A stretch of 64,000 nt of DNA from Opitutaceae bacterium (GTDB lineage: Bacteria; Verrucomicrobiota; Verrucomicrobiia; Opitutales; Opitutaceae): positions 1,453,501 through 1,517,500 of the forward strand of contig JAWLBB010000001.1 of assembly GCA_041395105.1 (NCBI GenBank), given 5' to 3'. The first letter of the stretch is position 1, and each line of letters begins with the position of its first letter. A program made the position numbers and the translations under genes. Shown here piece after piece: positions 1-10,529 of the stretch. Under the pieces are notes generated by a model. It made no database searches. It saw nothing but the letters and a program-made list of their open reading frames with translations, and was not told the DNA's origin.

Positions 1-1314
1 TTCTTTGCTGTGGGTGGTTTCTTTCGCCAGATCGGAAAGCTCCCGGGGATCGTTCTGCAGGTCGAAAAGTTGCTCGGTTCCGGTTTCCGGGCGCCAGATG
101 TACTTCCAGCGTCCATCGGTCAGGCAGTGAAAGGCCTGGTCGGCATCGTAGCAGCGGCAGTGCTCGATATGAAGATGAGCGCGGACAGAGACAGTGCCCC
201 CTCGCAGAATGGGAAGCAGGCTTTGACCGTCCAGATCGGACGCCTGGGGAGCCCCCGCCAGATCGAGCAGGGTGGGTCCGATGTCCTCAAGGCAAACCGG
301 ACCCTGGTGATGGTGTCCGCAGGCAAGGCCGAGTTCCGGCGAGCCCTGAATGAGGAAAGGGATGCGGGCCGAGCCCTCGTAGGGTTCACATTTGCGAAAG
401 AGGTGATGGTCCCCGAGCATCTCGCCGTGATCGGAAGTGAAGACGATGACCCAGGGCCGCCCCCGCTTGGCGCAGTGCTTTCGAAACTCGAAAACCAGGC
501 TGTGGACCTGGTCATCCAGGTGATTGATCAACCCGAAATAGCCGGCCTGGGCCGAACGGAGAGCCTCGCCCTGAAGATCGACCCGGTTTGAGTCGACCGA
601 GGCATGGGCGGGATCGTCCGGTGCCTTGGAGACCCAGGAGCCGATGGCCCGATCCGGCAGGGCACTCCTGCGGTAGCGGTCGAAGTAGAACGCCGGCGGC
701 AGGAGCGGCGGGTGTGGCGCGAAAAACGAGGCGGTGATGCAATGGGGCCGGTCGGCGGGAGCCTCCCTGATCTTTTCCCGGGCGCGGTTGACCACCCAAT
801 TGGTGGGGTGCCAGGGATCGGGGAATTGCCAGGGACGGGCTGTCCATCCGTTGTTGGAGAGACCGTGTCCGCGAAACCCTCCCTGGCCAGGGAAAGCCGC
901 TTCGAGGTCCCTGCTGTAGTCATCATCCTCGATGTAGCCGGAGGCGAAGACGCGGTCTTCGAACCCGTAGGGCTCGTCGTAAGGATGTTGATGCATATGC
1001 CGGCCGACGAGGGTGGTCCGGTAGCCGTGCTCAAGGAGCCTTTCGGTAAAGGTCGGATGGCGGAGCGGGCAGCCGTCCTTGTAGCCGACCAGACCGTTGC
1101 GGGCGGGATGCAGACCGGTCAGGAGGGCCCGGCGGGCGGGAATGCAGGACGGACAACTGGTGTAGGCCCGGGTGAAGTGGGTGCCCTGCCGGCCGATCGC
1201 GTCGATATTCGGGGTCATCAGGACCGGGTGATCCTCCAGCGAGAGACAGTCGCCCCGCATCTGGTCGGGCATGATCAGGAGGATGTCGGGGCGGGAGTCG
1301 GAGGAATCGGTCAT
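1..1314 (-). CDS. Sulfatase (arylsulfatase/choline-sulfatase-like), 3' end cut by window edge
   Basis: The frame is open from an ATG at 1314 down to base 1 (438 codons, no stop), so the C-terminus lies outside the window. The N-terminus reads RPDILLIMPDQMRGD, the metal-binding start of S1-family sulfatases. Residues 57-61 are C-I-P-A-R inside SCIPARRALLTG; this is the C-x-P-x-R signature whose Cys57 would become formylglycine. Later come GEMLGDHHLFRK and a C-terminal KYIWRPETGTEQLFDL followed by NDPREL, all usual for the family. The enzyme would hydrolyse a sulfate ester, probably on a polysaccharide or small organic sulfate, and needs a formylglycine-generating enzyme. No signal peptide is visible from this start. 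The substrate cannot be told from sequence. Confidence 0.93.
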   Translation of the reverse strand, partial: MTDSSDSRPDILLIMPDQMRGDCLSLEDHPVLMTPNIDAIGRQGTHFTRAYTSCPSCIPARRALLTGLHPARNGLVGYKDGCPLRHPTFTERLLEHGYRTTLVGRHMHQHPYDEPYGFEDRVFASGYIEDDDYSRDLEAAFPGQGGFRGHGLSNNGWTARPWQFPDPWHPTNWVVNRAREKIREAPADRPHCITASFFAPHPPLLPPAFYFDRYRRSALPDRAIGSWVSKAPDDPAHASVDSNRVDLQGEALRSAQAGYFGLINHLDDQVHSLVFEFRKHCAKRGRPWVIVFTSDHGEMLGDHHLFRKCEPYEGSARIPFLIQGSPELGLACGHHHQGPVCLEDIGPTLLDLAGAPQASDLDGQSLLPILRGGTVSVRAHLHIEHCRCYDADQAFHCLTDGRWKYIWRPETGTEQLFDLQNDPRELSDLAKETTHSKE

Positions 1315-1529
1315 GGCGACGGTCTTTCTACCCGGGTTTGCCGCTGATTGGAAAGGCTTCACGGCCTTTTTTTGAAAAACCTGATGGCGGAAACCCACCT
1401 GACCCGCCCCCGGATCTGTTCCGGGAGGGGATTTCGCGGGCACGAAAGCCTCCGCCGGCCTGCTTCAAATGACCAAAGTGAGCATAATTTCAAATTCCCT
1501 TGACCCCTCCCGGTTTTCACCCGTGATGA

Positions 1530-1790
1530 ATGCTTTTTCCTCCTGTGAAAGTTGTCGTATTCGTCACACCAAAAAAGAACGTTCTCGACCCTCAGGGGGC
1601 GGCCGTGGGTCATGCCCTGGAGAGTCTCGGCATGAAGAATCTCGGCAGTGTCCGGGTCGGGAAAATGATCGAAATCGAGGTCGATGGTGAGCCCGGTCCG
1701 GAATTCTCCAAGTCCGTGGACCAATATTGTCACGACCTCCTGAGTAACCCGGTGATCGAGGATTACCGCTGGGAACTGGTCGAGTCGTGA
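1530..1790 (+). CDS. purS: Phosphoribosylformylglycinamidine synthase subunit PurS
   Basis: This small protein (86 aa from ATG 1530, 81 aa from an in-frame GTG at 1545) matches PurS, with the start VKVVVFVTPKKNVLDPQGAA and the conserved DLLSNPVIEDYRWEL end. PurS bridges PurQ and the short PurL in the three-part FGAM synthetase, step 4 of purine synthesis. It is the first gene of a five-gene purine operon and purQ follows after about 70 bases. Family members usually begin right at the first beta strand, so GTG 1545 is a real alternative. Neither start has a strong Shine-Dalgarno sequence. Confidence 0.92.
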   Translation: MLFPPVKVVVFVTPKKNVLDPQGAAVGHALESLGMKNLGSVRVGKMIEIEVDGEPGPEFSKSVDQYCHDLLSNPVIEDYRWELVES

Positions 1791-1857
1791 ACCTGCGGCT
1801 GCTCATCCCGCGCAAGTTTCCTGCCCGGGCAGCCGTGGCTTGGTGGAGGTGTCACTC

Positions 1858-2565
1858 ATGAGTGTTGGCGTTATTCAATTTCCGGGAAGCAACTGCGATC
1901 AGGACGCGGTCCATGCCTTCACCCGGGGGCTCGGTGTCGATGCCCGGATGCTCTGGCACAAGGACCAGGCTCTCGGCGAGATTGATGTCCTCGTCGTTCC
2001 GGGCGGCTTTTCCTACGGCGACTATCTGCGCTGTGGAGCGATCGCCCGCTTTTCCCCCATCATGAAGGCGGTGGCGGCCTATGCCGAACGCGGCGGGGTT
2101 GTCATCGGGATCTGCAACGGATTTCAGATCCTCTGCGAGGCCTCCCTGCTGCCCGGAGCCCTCATCTGGAACAGCTGCCTCGAATACCGTTGCATGACGC
2201 CGTACCTGGCGGTCGAGGACTCGACCCCGCATTTCAACCGGAAGACCCTCGGCCATCTCATCCGCCTGCCCATCGGGCACGGTGAGGGCAATTTCCGGAT
2301 CGATCCGGAGGGCCTGGCCCGTTTGGAGGGCAACCGGCAGATCCTGCTCCGCTACGTGGATGCCGAAGGTAAACCGAGCCCCGGTTCCAATCCCAACGGA
2401 TCGATCAGCGGGATTGCGGGCATCCGCAACCAACGCGGCAACGTCTTCGGAATGATGCCCCATCCCGACCGCGCCTTCGAAACCTTTCATCCTTCCATCG
2501 ACGGCCGGAAAGTCCTTCGGGCCATCCTCGACACGGCCGCCGCCGCGGCCCCTTCCGCTGTCTGA
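1858..2565 (+). CDS. purQ: Phosphoribosylformylglycinamidine synthase subunit PurQ (glutaminase)
   Basis: This is the class I glutamine amidotransferase subunit of FGAM synthetase. It hydrolyses glutamine and passes ammonia to PurL. From ATG 1858 the protein has 235 residues and begins [16 protein letters not shown]. The nucleophile elbow GICNGFQ places the catalytic Cys at residue 86, and the C-terminal [10 protein letters not shown] carries the His of the triad. The start was chosen over upstream TTG and GTG codons because GGAGGT at 1844-1849 sits eight bases before this ATG. The gene lies 16 bases before purL, consistent with co-translation in the purS-purQ-purL unit. Confidence 0.96.
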   Translation: MSVGVIQFPGSNCDQDAVHAFTRGLGVDARMLWHKDQALGEIDVLVVPGGFSYGDYLRCGAIARFSPIMKAVAAYAERGGVVIGICNGFQILCEASLLPGALIWNSCLEYRCMTPYLAVEDSTPHFNRKTLGHLIRLPIGHGEGNFRIDPEGLARLEGNRQILLRYVDAEGKPSPGSNPNGSISGIAGIRNQRGNVFGMMPHPDRAFETFHPSIDGRKVLRAILDTAAAAAPSAV

Positions 2566-2581
2566 ACGCACGCGCGACGAA

Positions 2582-4903
2582 ATGAGCTCCGCCCTTCCGC
2601 CCAATCCGGATCCCCTCCTCAATCAGGCGATCACCCCCGAACTGGTTGCCAAGCACGGGCTCCTGCCGGAGGAATACCAGACCATTGTCCGCATCCTCGG
2701 CCGCGAACCGAACCTGACCGAGCTGGGCATCTTCAGCGTGATGTGGTCGGAGCATTGCTCCTACAAGAATTCGCGACCCGTCCTGAAGCTCTTTCCGACC
2801 GAGAAGGCCGACAAGGATCCGCCGATCGGAAAGGTCCTGGTCAAGGCCGGCGAGGAAAATGCGGGTGTCATCGACATCGGCGAAGGTTGGGCGGTCGCCT
2901 TCAAGATCGAGTCCCACAATCACCCGAGCTACGTCGAACCCTTCGAAGGCGCCGCCACCGGCGTCGGCGGCATCATTCGCGACATCTTCACCATGGGAGC
3001 GCGGCCGGTCCTGTTGACCAACTCCCTGCGATTCGGCGAGCTGGAGAGCGCGGAAGTGCGCCACCTCGTGCGCGGGGTCGTCTCCGGAATCGCCCATTAC
3101 GGCAATTGTATCGGGATTCCGAATATAGGGGGCGACGTCTATTTCGACGCCTGTTACGAGGGAAACCCGCTGGTCAACGCCCAATGCCTCGGCATTCTCC
3201 GGCACGACCAGATCAAACGGGGAGCCGCCTCCGGGGTGGGCAACCCGGTCTATTACGTGGGCGCCCCGACCGGGCGCGACGGACTCGGCGGGGCCAGCTT
3301 CGCCTCGCGGGAACTGACCGAGGAAAGCCAGGCCGACCGCCCGGCCGTCCAGAAGGGCGATCCCTTCATGGAGAAACTCCTCCTCGAGGCCTGCCTCGAA
3401 ATGATGGAGATCCCCGACCTGGTCGTCGGTATCCAGGATATGGGTGCGGCGGGTCTGACCTGTTCGACCTGCGAGACGGCGGCCCGCGGTCGTACCGGGA
3501 TCGAGATCGACCTCGACCTCGTCCCTCAGCGCGAGATCGGGATGAATTCCTACGAGATCATGCTCTCGGAGAGCCAGGAGCGCATGCTCGTCATCGTGAA
3601 GAAGGGGCGCGAAGCCGAAATCGAGGCGGTTTTCGAGAAGTGGGACCTGCACGCGGTCCAGGTCGGCCAGGTCATGGACGGCGACCGGATGGTCGTCCGC
3701 CAGAAGGGCGTGGTGGTGGCGGACATACCCGCCCTGTCACTGACCGAGGAAGCCCCGGTTTATCAGCGCGAGGCCCGGGAACCCGCCTACCTGGCGACGA
3801 CCCGCGCCTGGTCGCCCGACAGTCTGGCCGATCTCGATGCGGCCGGCGTGCAGAGCACGCTGCGCCGTTTGCTCGACCATCCGACGATTGGAGGGAAGTC
3901 CTGGGTCTGGCGTCAGTATGACCATATGGTCATGGCGGGTACCGTGGTGGAGCCGGGCAGCGATGCCGGCGTGGTCTGCGTCCACCTCGGCGAGACGAAG
4001 AAATTCATTGCCATGGCCAACGACGGAAACGGCCGTTACTGCTACCTCGATCCTTATCGGGGCGGGATGGCCACGATGGCCGAATGCGTCCGGAATCTGG
4101 CCTGCAGCGGTGCCCGGGCCCTGGCCATGACCGACAACCTGAATTTCGGAAACCCGAACAAGCCCGAAGTCTTCTACACCCTTCGCGAATCGGTTCGTGG
4201 ACTGGCCGAGGCCTGCCGGGCCTACGATGTACCGGTGGTGGGCGGGAATGTGAGCCTCTACAATGAGAACCAGGCGGGGGCGATCGACCCGACTCCGGTT
4301 GTCACGGTGATGGGTCTGATCGAGGATGCGGACCATATCACCCGCCAATTCTGCCGGGAGGCGGGGGAGCAGCTGGTCCTGATCGGCGGCCTGCCGGTTG
4401 AATTGGGGGCCAGCCAGTATCTGAAGATCATCCACGGTCTGAAAACCGGGCGTGCCCCGGAAGTGGATCTGGAAAAGGAGAAGCGTCAGAATGCCTTCCT
4501 CCTCGATGCGATTCATTCCGGGTCGATCGTGGCCGCGCACGATCTGGCCGAGGGCGGCCTGCTCGTCGCATTGACCGAGATGCTCCTCCGGACGCCGGGC
4601 CTCGGCATGGCGATCCGGCTTAGTCCGGGCGGGGAGAGCCGGTTGGATACGGTGCTTTACGGCGAAAGCCAGGGCCGTATCGTCATCTCGGTGAAACCGG
4701 AGTCTGTGAATGGCCTGATGACGGGTGCGGCGAAGTCGGGAGTCGATCTGATGCTCCTCGGTGAGGTGACGTCCGGGGGGCAGCTCTCGGTGGAGGTTGA
4801 CGGACGCGGGGTGGCCGTCTCGTGGCCGGTGGCCGAGCTGAAGGAAAGCTGGGAAACCTCGATCGAGAAGCGGATGGCCCGCCCCGGTCTGGTCCACACA
4901 TGA
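2582..4903 (+). CDS. purL: Phosphoribosylformylglycinamidine synthase subunit PurL (short form)
   Basis: At 773 aa this is the short PurL that works with PurS and PurQ, not the 1,300-residue single-chain form of Proteobacteria. It converts FGAR, ATP and ammonia to FGAM. The N-terminus carries [20 protein letters not shown] with the catalytic-type His58, followed by [20 protein letters not shown] and [14 protein letters not shown]. The C-terminal half contains a second AIR-synthase-like repeat ([21 protein letters not shown]). The stop codon overlaps the purF start as ATGA at 4900-4903, which indicates translational coupling. Confidence 0.97.
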   Translation: MSSALPPNPDPLLNQAITPELVAKHGLLPEEYQTIVRILGREPNLTELGIFSVMWSEHCSYKNSRPVLKLFPTEKADKDPPIGKVLVKAGEENAGVIDIGEGWAVAFKIESHNHPSYVEPFEGAATGVGGIIRDIFTMGARPVLLTNSLRFGELESAEVRHLVRGVVSGIAHYGNCIGIPNIGGDVYFDACYEGNPLVNAQCLGILRHDQIKRGAASGVGNPVYYVGAPTGRDGLGGASFASRELTEESQADRPAVQKGDPFMEKLLLEACLEMMEIPDLVVGIQDMGAAGLTCSTCETAARGRTGIEIDLDLVPQREIGMNSYEIMLSESQERMLVIVKKGREAEIEAVFEKWDLHAVQVGQVMDGDRMVVRQKGVVVADIPALSLTEEAPVYQREAREPAYLATTRAWSPDSLADLDAAGVQSTLRRLLDHPTIGGKSWVWRQYDHMVMAGTVVEPGSDAGVVCVHLGETKKFIAMANDGNGRYCYLDPYRGGMATMAECVRNLACSGARALAMTDNLNFGNPNKPEVFYTLRESVRGLAEACRAYDVPVVGGNVSLYNENQAGAIDPTPVVTVMGLIEDADHITRQFCREAGEQLVLIGGLPVELGASQYLKIIHGLKTGRAPEVDLEKEKRQNAFLLDAIHSGSIVAAHDLAEGGLLVALTEMLLRTPGLGMAIRLSPGGESRLDTVLYGESQGRIVISVKPESVNGLMTGAAKSGVDLMLLGEVTSGGQLSVEVDGRGVAVSWPVAELKESWETSIEKRMARPGLVHT

Positions 4904-6813
4904 GCGATCATCTCAAGCACGAGTGCGGGGTGGCCGTGGTGCGGCTGAAGCAGCCGCTCGACTATTATTTTCAGAAGTACGGCACTCCTCTCTACGGACT
5001 CTTCAAGCTCTTTCTCCTGATGGAGAAGCAGCACAACCGCGGCCAGGACGGAGCGGGAGTGGCGGCGGTCAAACTGAACATGCCGCCGGGCGAGCCTTAC
5101 ATGTTCCGGGAACGCAACATCAAGTCCAACCCCCTGGACCGTATCTTCCGGGAACTCCTGAATGATTACCGGGCTCTCATCCGCGACGGAGTCGTCTTCC
5201 CGGAATTCCCGGCCACGGTCAAAACCCATTTCGAATTCGGGGCCGAGGTCTACCTCGGGCATCTGCGCTACGGGACCTCCGGCGGGTACAACCAGAGTGC
5301 CTGCCATCCGTTTTTCCGTCGAAGCAGTTGGCCGACCCGCAACCTGATGCTGGCGGGCAACTTCAACATGACCAACACCTCCGAGCTCAATCGGAGCCTG
5401 ATCTCAATGGGACAACACCCCATCTTTGAGACCGATACCCAGGCATTGCTCGAGAAGGTGGGCTTCTTCCTCGATGAGGCGCATGACGATCTCTACCACC
5501 GGCTCCGGGATTCCGGGATGGCGGGAGCGGAGTTGTCCAATCGGATGATGGACGATCTCGATCCGGCGGCGGTGATCCGGGCCGCCTCGACCAAGTGGGA
5601 CGGGGGCTATACCATCATCGGAGCGGTCGGCAACGGAGACGCCTTCGTTCTTCGTGATCCCAACGGGATTCGCCCGGCTTTCTATTTTGAGGATGACGAG
5701 GTTTTTGCGGTGGCCTCCGAACGGGCTCCCCTCATGACCGTTTTCGACAAGGATCTGGAGGAGGTCCGCGAAGTGCCTCCCGGTCAGATCCTCGTCATGA
5801 AACGCAATGGCGAGCTGCGCCGCGAGACCTTCCGGGAGCCGGGCGAGTTGAAGAACTGCTCCTTCGAGAGGATCTATTTCTCCCGCGGCAACGACGCCTC
5901 CATCTACGCCGAACGCAAAGCGCTGGGGGGCGGGTTGGTCGAGCAGGTCATGGAGGCGATCGATCACGATCTCGAGCACGCGGTGTTCGGATTCATTCCG
6001 AACACGGCGGAAATCGCCTATTTCGGATTGATGGAAGCGCTCCGGCTGCGCCGTCGCGGCGAGGTCAGGACGGCCATCCTGAGAGCGGCGAAAGAGGGCA
6101 CGCTCGACGAGAAGATGATCGACGAGCTCATCATGCGCAACTGGCCGCGGGGGGAGAAAGTCGCGCACAAGGATATCAAGCTCCGAACTTTCATCGGGCA
6201 GGAGAAGTGGCGCAACGAGCTGGTTTCCCACGTCTACGACATCACCTACGGAATCGCCGGGCCGGAGGACTGCCTGGTCTGCGTCGATGATTCCATCGTC
6301 CGGGGGACGACCCTGCGCAAATCCATTCTCCGGATACTGACCCGGCTCAATCCCAGACGCATCATCATCGCCTCGACCGCACCGCAGATCCGCTACCCGG
6401 ACTGTTACGGGATCGACATGTCCGAGCTGGGCAAGTTCATCGCATTCGAGGCGACCATCGCCCTGCTGAAGGAGCGCGGGCAGGACGGTCTGATCAAGGA
6501 GGTCTATCACGCCTGCCTGGAGCAGCTTGAGTTGCCGGTGGAACAGATGCGCAACGAAGTCCGCCGTCTCTACGACGGGTTCACTCCCGAGGAGATTTCG
6601 GCCAAGATCGCCGAACTGGTGGCGCCGACCGACCTGGACTGGAAGGGCGAGGTCGTCGTCATCTACCAGACAATCGAGAATCTCAATCTCGCATTGCCCA
6701 ATGCCACCGGGGATTGGTACTTCACCGGTCATTATCCGACGCCGGGCGGTGTCCGGGTGGTCAACCAGGCATTCGTCAACTACTTCGAGAAATCGGATGC
6801 CCGCAGCTACTGA
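4900..6813 (+). CDS. purF: Amidophosphoribosyltransferase (long, divergent PurF type)
   Basis: This enzyme makes phosphoribosylamine from PRPP and glutamine, the first committed step of purine synthesis. From ATG 4900, which overlaps the purL stop, the protein has 637 aa. It begins [16 protein letters not shown]; class II amidotransferases use an N-terminal Cys, here probably Cys9 exposed after a short propeptide is removed. [12 protein letters not shown] is the glutaminase motif. The PRPP-binding loop is [16 protein letters not shown] at about residues 458-473. It is some 130-160 residues longer than E. coli or B. subtilis PurF, with insertions in the glutaminase half; I recall similar long PurF proteins in Bacteroidota. 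The C-terminal tail ([17 protein letters not shown]) was not assigned to a known domain. Confidence 0.92.
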   Translation: MSDHLKHECGVAVVRLKQPLDYYFQKYGTPLYGLFKLFLLMEKQHNRGQDGAGVAAVKLNMPPGEPYMFRERNIKSNPLDRIFRELLNDYRALIRDGVVFPEFPATVKTHFEFGAEVYLGHLRYGTSGGYNQSACHPFFRRSSWPTRNLMLAGNFNMTNTSELNRSLISMGQHPIFETDTQALLEKVGFFLDEAHDDLYHRLRDSGMAGAELSNRMMDDLDPAAVIRAASTKWDGGYTIIGAVGNGDAFVLRDPNGIRPAFYFEDDEVFAVASERAPLMTVFDKDLEEVREVPPGQILVMKRNGELRRETFREPGELKNCSFERIYFSRGNDASIYAERKALGGGLVEQVMEAIDHDLEHAVFGFIPNTAEIAYFGLMEALRLRRRGEVRTAILRAAKEGTLDEKMIDELIMRNWPRGEKVAHKDIKLRTFIGQEKWRNELVSHVYDITYGIAGPEDCLVCVDDSIVRGTTLRKSILRILTRLNPRRIIIASTAPQIRYPDCYGIDMSELGKFIAFEATIALLKERGQDGLIKEVYHACLEQLELPVEQMRNEVRRLYDGFTPEEISAKIAELVAPTDLDWKGEVVVIYQTIENLNLALPNATGDWYFTGHYPTPGGVRVVNQAFVNYFEKSDARSY

Positions 6814-6826
6814 AAACCGATCCGCC

Positions 6827-7927
6827 ATGTCACTCAGCTACGAATCATCCGGTGTCCGTTACGATCAGCTCGATGCCTTCAAGCGTGCCTGCCAGGCCGC
6901 CGCGCGGGGGACCATCGGCCAGCTGGCCAAGCACGGTTACCGTGAACCGGAGGAGACCCGGGGCGAGAGTGCCTACCTGATCGAGGCGGGCGACCACTAC
7001 CTGGCGCATGTGGAGGAGGGCCTCGGGACCAAGAACCTGGTGGCGGATGCCATGCACGCGCTGACCGGCCGTTGCTACTATCGGGCGGTGGCCATCGATA
7101 CGGTCGCGACCATTGTCAACGATCTGGTGACCTGCGGAGCCTTGCCCATCTCGGTCGCGATGCATGCGGCGGTGGGCGATTCGGCCTGGTTCGAGAATGC
7201 CGAACGGGCGACAGAACTGGTCGAGGGCTTTGCCGAAGGGTGCCGGCTGGCCTCCGCGGTCTGGGGCGGTGGCGAGACACCGACCTTGAAAGGGATGGTC
7301 AATCCCGAGGTCATTCTCCTGGCGGGCTCGGCCGTCGGACGCATTTCCCCCAAGGAGACCCGGATCGTCGGTGACATCCGCGAGGGTGATGCCATCGTCT
7401 TTCTCGCCTCTTCCGGGGTGCAGACAAACGGATTGACCCTCTGCCGAACCATCGCGGACAAGCTGCCGGAAGGCTACCTGACCCCACTTCCTGACGGATC
7501 GCTTTATGGGGAGGCCCTCCTGGCTCCGTCTGTCATTTACGTGGCCTTTGTCCGGGAATGCCTGAAGCGCGGGCTCAAACTGAATTATGTGGCCCACGTG
7601 ACCGGTCATGGCTGGCGCAAGCTCATGCGGCTCGATGAACCGTTTGTCTACGACCTGCACACCCTGCGCCCGGTTCCCGCCCTCTTCGAATTCCTCATGC
7701 AGACCGGCCCGATCGAGCGCAAGGAAGCCTACGCCACCTTCAACATGGGCGTGGGTTTTGCGGCCTACGTCGCGCCCGATCTGGCCGAAGAGACGGTGGC
7801 CGCGGCCACCGCGGCCGGTTACGACGCCTGGGTGGCAGGTACGGTCCGTAAGGAAGGTGGACGCAAGGCGGTTGTCGTCCCGGAACTCGAGCTGGTCTTC
7901 GAGGGTGATTCCCTGAATCTGCGGTGA
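6827..7927 (+). CDS. purM: Phosphoribosylformylglycinamidine cyclo-ligase (AIR synthase)
   Basis: PurM closes the imidazole ring, turning FGAM and ATP into AIR (step 5). The 366-residue product from ATG 6827 has the usual AIRS fold landmarks: LVADAMHALTG, a metal/ATP segment around AIDTVATIVNDLVTCGA, the WGGGETPTLKG loop, and ASSGVQTNGLTLCR. The C-terminal half contains HVTGHGWRKLMRL and TFNMGVGFAAYV. Upstream in-frame codons overlap purF, so the ATG 13 bases after the purF stop is preferred. It is the last gene of the operon and is followed at once by a hairpin at 7926-7954. Sequence similarity to textbook PurM looks moderate, as if it were a divergent subfamily. Confidence 0.9.
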   Translation: MSLSYESSGVRYDQLDAFKRACQAAARGTIGQLAKHGYREPEETRGESAYLIEAGDHYLAHVEEGLGTKNLVADAMHALTGRCYYRAVAIDTVATIVNDLVTCGALPISVAMHAAVGDSAWFENAERATELVEGFAEGCRLASAVWGGGETPTLKGMVNPEVILLAGSAVGRISPKETRIVGDIREGDAIVFLASSGVQTNGLTLCRTIADKLPEGYLTPLPDGSLYGEALLAPSVIYVAFVRECLKRGLKLNYVAHVTGHGWRKLMRLDEPFVYDLHTLRPVPALFEFLMQTGPIERKEAYATFNMGVGFAAYVAPDLAEETVAAATAAGYDAWVAGTVRKEGGRKAVVVPELELVFEGDSLNLR

Positions 7928-7954
7928 GACCGGAAATCCGGGATTTCCAGTCTC
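7926..7954 (+). terminator. Hairpin at the end of the purine operon
   Basis: An inverted repeat starts inside the purM stop codon. The arms are GAGAC-C-GGAAATCC and GGATTTCC-A-GTCTC around a single base, with one C/A mismatch. No T tract follows, so it may work as an RNA-stabilising or weak Rho-independent element. The stem is clear but the function is inferred. Confidence 0.45.
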
Positions 7955-8033
7955 AAATGCGAACGACGTCGAACGTTCGCCTCGTGTCCGCGCTTGACAG
8001 TTCAGGGGGGCCCTTCAACCGTTTCTCTCCAAG

Positions 8034-8651
8034 ATGGACGGGGTACTCACCCAACCGGTCTTGGTCCTGAATCGCCTCTGGCAGGCGGTCAATGTCGTCG
8101 GCGCCCATCGGGCCTTTGCCATCCTCGCCCGGGGCCATGCCCAGGTCGTGCACCTTTCGGATGCGGATTATCGGGTTTTCTCGATGCTCGACTGGATCGA
8201 TTTCTCGAGCGAGAACCCGCCGGTCGACCGACTGGAAGCCGTCCATACCGTTCGTCACACCATCCGCATTCCCCGGGTCATTCTCCTGAGCGTCTTTGAC
8301 AAGCTCCCCTGCAAGGAGCTGAAGTTGACCCGCAACAACGTCTTCGAGCGCGACCGCAACCGCTGTCAGTACTGCTGGAAGGTTTTTGAGCGGAAGGAGC
8401 TGAATCTCGACCACGTGATTCCGCGCCATTATGGCGGTCGGACGACCTGGGAGAACGTGGTCTGCTCCTGCATTGTCTGCAATACCCGGAAGGCCAACCG
8501 ACTGCCCCACGAGGCCTCGATGCGCCTTTACCGCAAACCGGCCAAGCCCAAGTGGCGTCCGGTCATCAGCCTCGTCCTCGAGCATCCCGGCCATGAACAT
8601 TGGAAGGACTTCCTCGATCTCGCCTACTGGAATGTTGAGCTGAAGGAGTGA
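8034..8651 (+). CDS. HNH endonuclease family protein
   Basis: A 205-residue protein with an HNH nuclease domain in its second half. CQYC at about residues 110-113 and CIVC further on form a zinc-binding pair. LDHVIPRHYGG supplies the catalytic His, and ENVVCSCIVCNTRKANR completes the beta-beta-alpha-metal fold. The N-terminal half (QPVLVLNRLWQAVNVVGAHR) is the conserved leader of a widespread chromosomal HNH family whose role is not settled. It is not linked here to a methylase, phage or inteins. A TTGACA box lies at 7994-7999, about 35 bases upstream of the start, and a GAAC-rich dyad lies at 7959-7980. The DNA or RNA target is unknown. Confidence 0.88.
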   Translation: MDGVLTQPVLVLNRLWQAVNVVGAHRAFAILARGHAQVVHLSDADYRVFSMLDWIDFSSENPPVDRLEAVHTVRHTIRIPRVILLSVFDKLPCKELKLTRNNVFERDRNRCQYCWKVFERKELNLDHVIPRHYGGRTTWENVVCSCIVCNTRKANRLPHEASMRLYRKPAKPKWRPVISLVLEHPGHEHWKDFLDLAYWNVELKE

Positions 8652-8726
8652 GGGGCAGTGGATTGCCGATTTTTGGGGAATGCGCCAGGCGTGCCTTGAA
8701 GGGCGTGGCAAGCCCCTACGGCATCC

Positions 8727-8772
8727 GATTCGGGTAGGGCGTGACCAGCCGGGCGCGCCTCGAAGAATCCGG
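8727..8772. repeat. Dispersed repeat family R1 (GGGTAGGGCG...GGCGCGCC)
   Basis: The segment runs from a GATTCGGGTAGGGCG half to a GGCGCGCCTCGAAGAATCCGG half. Related copies occur at 16623-16686, 16724-16778, about 16874-16912 and 55803-55840, always between genes. Here it separates the convergent HNH and histidine kinase genes. It looks like a REP-type element. Confidence 0.7.
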
Positions 8773-8801
8773 GTGTTTCGAAGGACCATCGCCCCCCGGT
8801 C

Positions 8802-10529
8802 TCACAGGGCCGGGAGGGACAGGCGCATGGTGGTTCCCTGCGAATCGGATTTCAGGAGGGCGATGTCACCGTGATGGCTCTGCATGATGCGTTTCACGAT
8901 GGCGAGACCCAGCCCGGTGCCCTCCGTCCGGCCGCTCAGGAACGAACTGAAAATAGCCGGCCGGATGGCTTCCGGTATGCCGGTTCCGGTGTCCTCGATA
9001 TCGACCAGGGCCGTTGAGGTCCGCTCATCCTTCTGCCGGGTGCAGCGGATCGTGATGTCACCGCCGTCCGGCATCGCCTCGGTTGCGTTGAGGAGGAGAT
9101 TGAGCAGGACCTGCTGGATTTGTCCCTTGTTCGCATCGACCATGACAGCCGTTTTGGGCGGCTTGTAGTGCATGTGGATCTTGGAGTGGTGGAGCTTGAG
9201 GCGAATGAGGAGGCAGGTTTCCCGGATGATTTCATCGAGGTTCCAGCGGGCATGCAGACTGCCGGGTGCCTTGGCAAAGGAGAGGACCCGGCCGACGATC
9301 GATTCGAGCTGGTTGAGCTTCTCCCTGATGATTCCGGCGTCGGTCGTGCGCGGGTCGTCTTCGGGAAAGCTCAGGTTGAGCGAGCCGAAGAGCAGTTTCA
9401 GGACGGTCAGGGGGTTGCGGATTTCGTGGGCGATCTCGGCGGCCAGCAGGCCGAGTGTCGTCAGTTTCTCATTACGCCGGAGGCTTTCCTCGGTTTCAAA
9501 GACCCGGGCATAGAGACGCGCGTTCTCGATCGCCACGGCCGCGAGGCCCGCGAGAACCACCAGCAGTCGCTTTTCCTCGTTGGTGAAGCGGTGGGTCCCG
9601 TCGGTGAAGATGTGGATGACCCCGATGACTTCCTCTTCAAGAAGGATGGGCGTGCTCAGAACGGACTCGATCACGGGGTCGGGGGGGCGGTCCTCCATCT
9701 CCATGTAATCGGGGGATTGCAGGCGGCGGAACTCGATCTGCTTCCGGGTCCGGATGGGGGCGCTGGCCAGGGTTTCGTGGATCGGCCATTCCCGGCTGCC
9801 AACCTCCCCGACGATTTCGGGATAGCTGGTCTTGAGCCGGACGCGTTCGTTTTGCGCGTCGTAGAGTTGGATGGTGCAGAGCCGGCTCTGGGCGATCTCC
9901 TGGGTCTCCCGGGCGAGGCTTGAGAGAAGCTCGTCGAGTTCGAGCTTGGTCACGAGACTCTGCCCGATATTGGTGAGGATCTCGAGTTGGCTGGCTTTGA
10001 CGTTGAGTTGAGCCACCGTCCAGAGGCGTTGCAGGACAGCGGTGATCTCGAGACTGAGCACCATGAGGTCTTCGAGTTCGGTTTTGCCGAAGCGGTGCGG
10101 CGTGTTGGAGTCGATCGTGATGACGCCGGGCACCTGTCCCCGGTCGTCCATGGGAACGCTCAATCGGCAGCGGATACCCCCCGGGGGAGCCACGTAAGGT
10201 ATGCCGGGGTCGTCGAAGTCGCCGATGAGAAGCGGCCGGTTGTGAAAGACGACCCAGCCGGAAACGCCTCGTCCCGGTTCGTGGGTTTCTTCGGTCTGTC
10301 CGTCGGGGTAGCCGCGGATGACCTCGGGCTCAAGGAGACGGGTGTCGGGGTTGATCAGGCAGATCGATGCCCGGTCGGCCCGGAAGAACCCGACAATTTC
10401 ATCGATGATGGTTTCGAAGGCCTCTTCCGGGGATGTGGCATGCCCGCCCAACCGGCTGATCCTGTAAAGGCTTGGAAGGATCGACCCGGAGGCAGTGCTG
10501 CGGTCGCTGTCATGGTCGATCGTTCCCAT
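8802..10529 (-). CDS. Soluble sensor histidine kinase with two GAF domains
   Basis: The 575-residue protein has no membrane segment or signal peptide and is expected in the cytoplasm. A first GAF domain spans roughly residues 20-165 (FFRADRASICLINPD, GVSGWVVFHNRPLLIGDF) and a second roughly 185-345 (SRLCTIQLYD, STPILLEEEVIGVIHIF). A HisKA domain follows with the phospho-acceptor His near residue 365 in AAEIAHEIRNPLTVLKLL. The HATPase domain has the N box LLNLLLNATEAMPDGG, the G1 box DIEDTGTGIP and the G2 box GTGLGLAIVKR. No response regulator gene is adjacent, so this is an orphan kinase and its partner is unknown. GAF domains in this arrangement usually sense small ligands or redox state, but no heme or chromophore residue is obvious. 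Confidence 0.93.
   Translation of the reverse strand: MGTIDHDSDRSTASGSILPSLYRISRLGGHATSPEEAFETIIDEIVGFFRADRASICLINPDTRLLEPEVIRGYPDGQTEETHEPGRGVSGWVVFHNRPLLIGDFDDPGIPYVAPPGGIRCRLSVPMDDRGQVPGVITIDSNTPHRFGKTELEDLMVLSLEITAVLQRLWTVAQLNVKASQLEILTNIGQSLVTKLELDELLSSLARETQEIAQSRLCTIQLYDAQNERVRLKTSYPEIVGEVGSREWPIHETLASAPIRTRKQIEFRRLQSPDYMEMEDRPPDPVIESVLSTPILLEEEVIGVIHIFTDGTHRFTNEEKRLLVVLAGLAAVAIENARLYARVFETEESLRRNEKLTTLGLLAAEIAHEIRNPLTVLKLLFGSLNLSFPEDDPRTTDAGIIREKLNQLESIVGRVLSFAKAPGSLHARWNLDEIIRETCLLIRLKLHHSKIHMHYKPPKTAVMVDANKGQIQQVLLNLLLNATEAMPDGGDITIRCTRQKDERTSTALVDIEDTGTGIPEAIRPAIFSSFLSGRTEGTGLGLAIVKRIMQSHHGDIALLKSDSQGTTMRLSLPAL

Noticed and set aside
2405..3652. 415-residue minus-strand frame across purL
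   Set aside because: Antisense to purL with no motif of its own.
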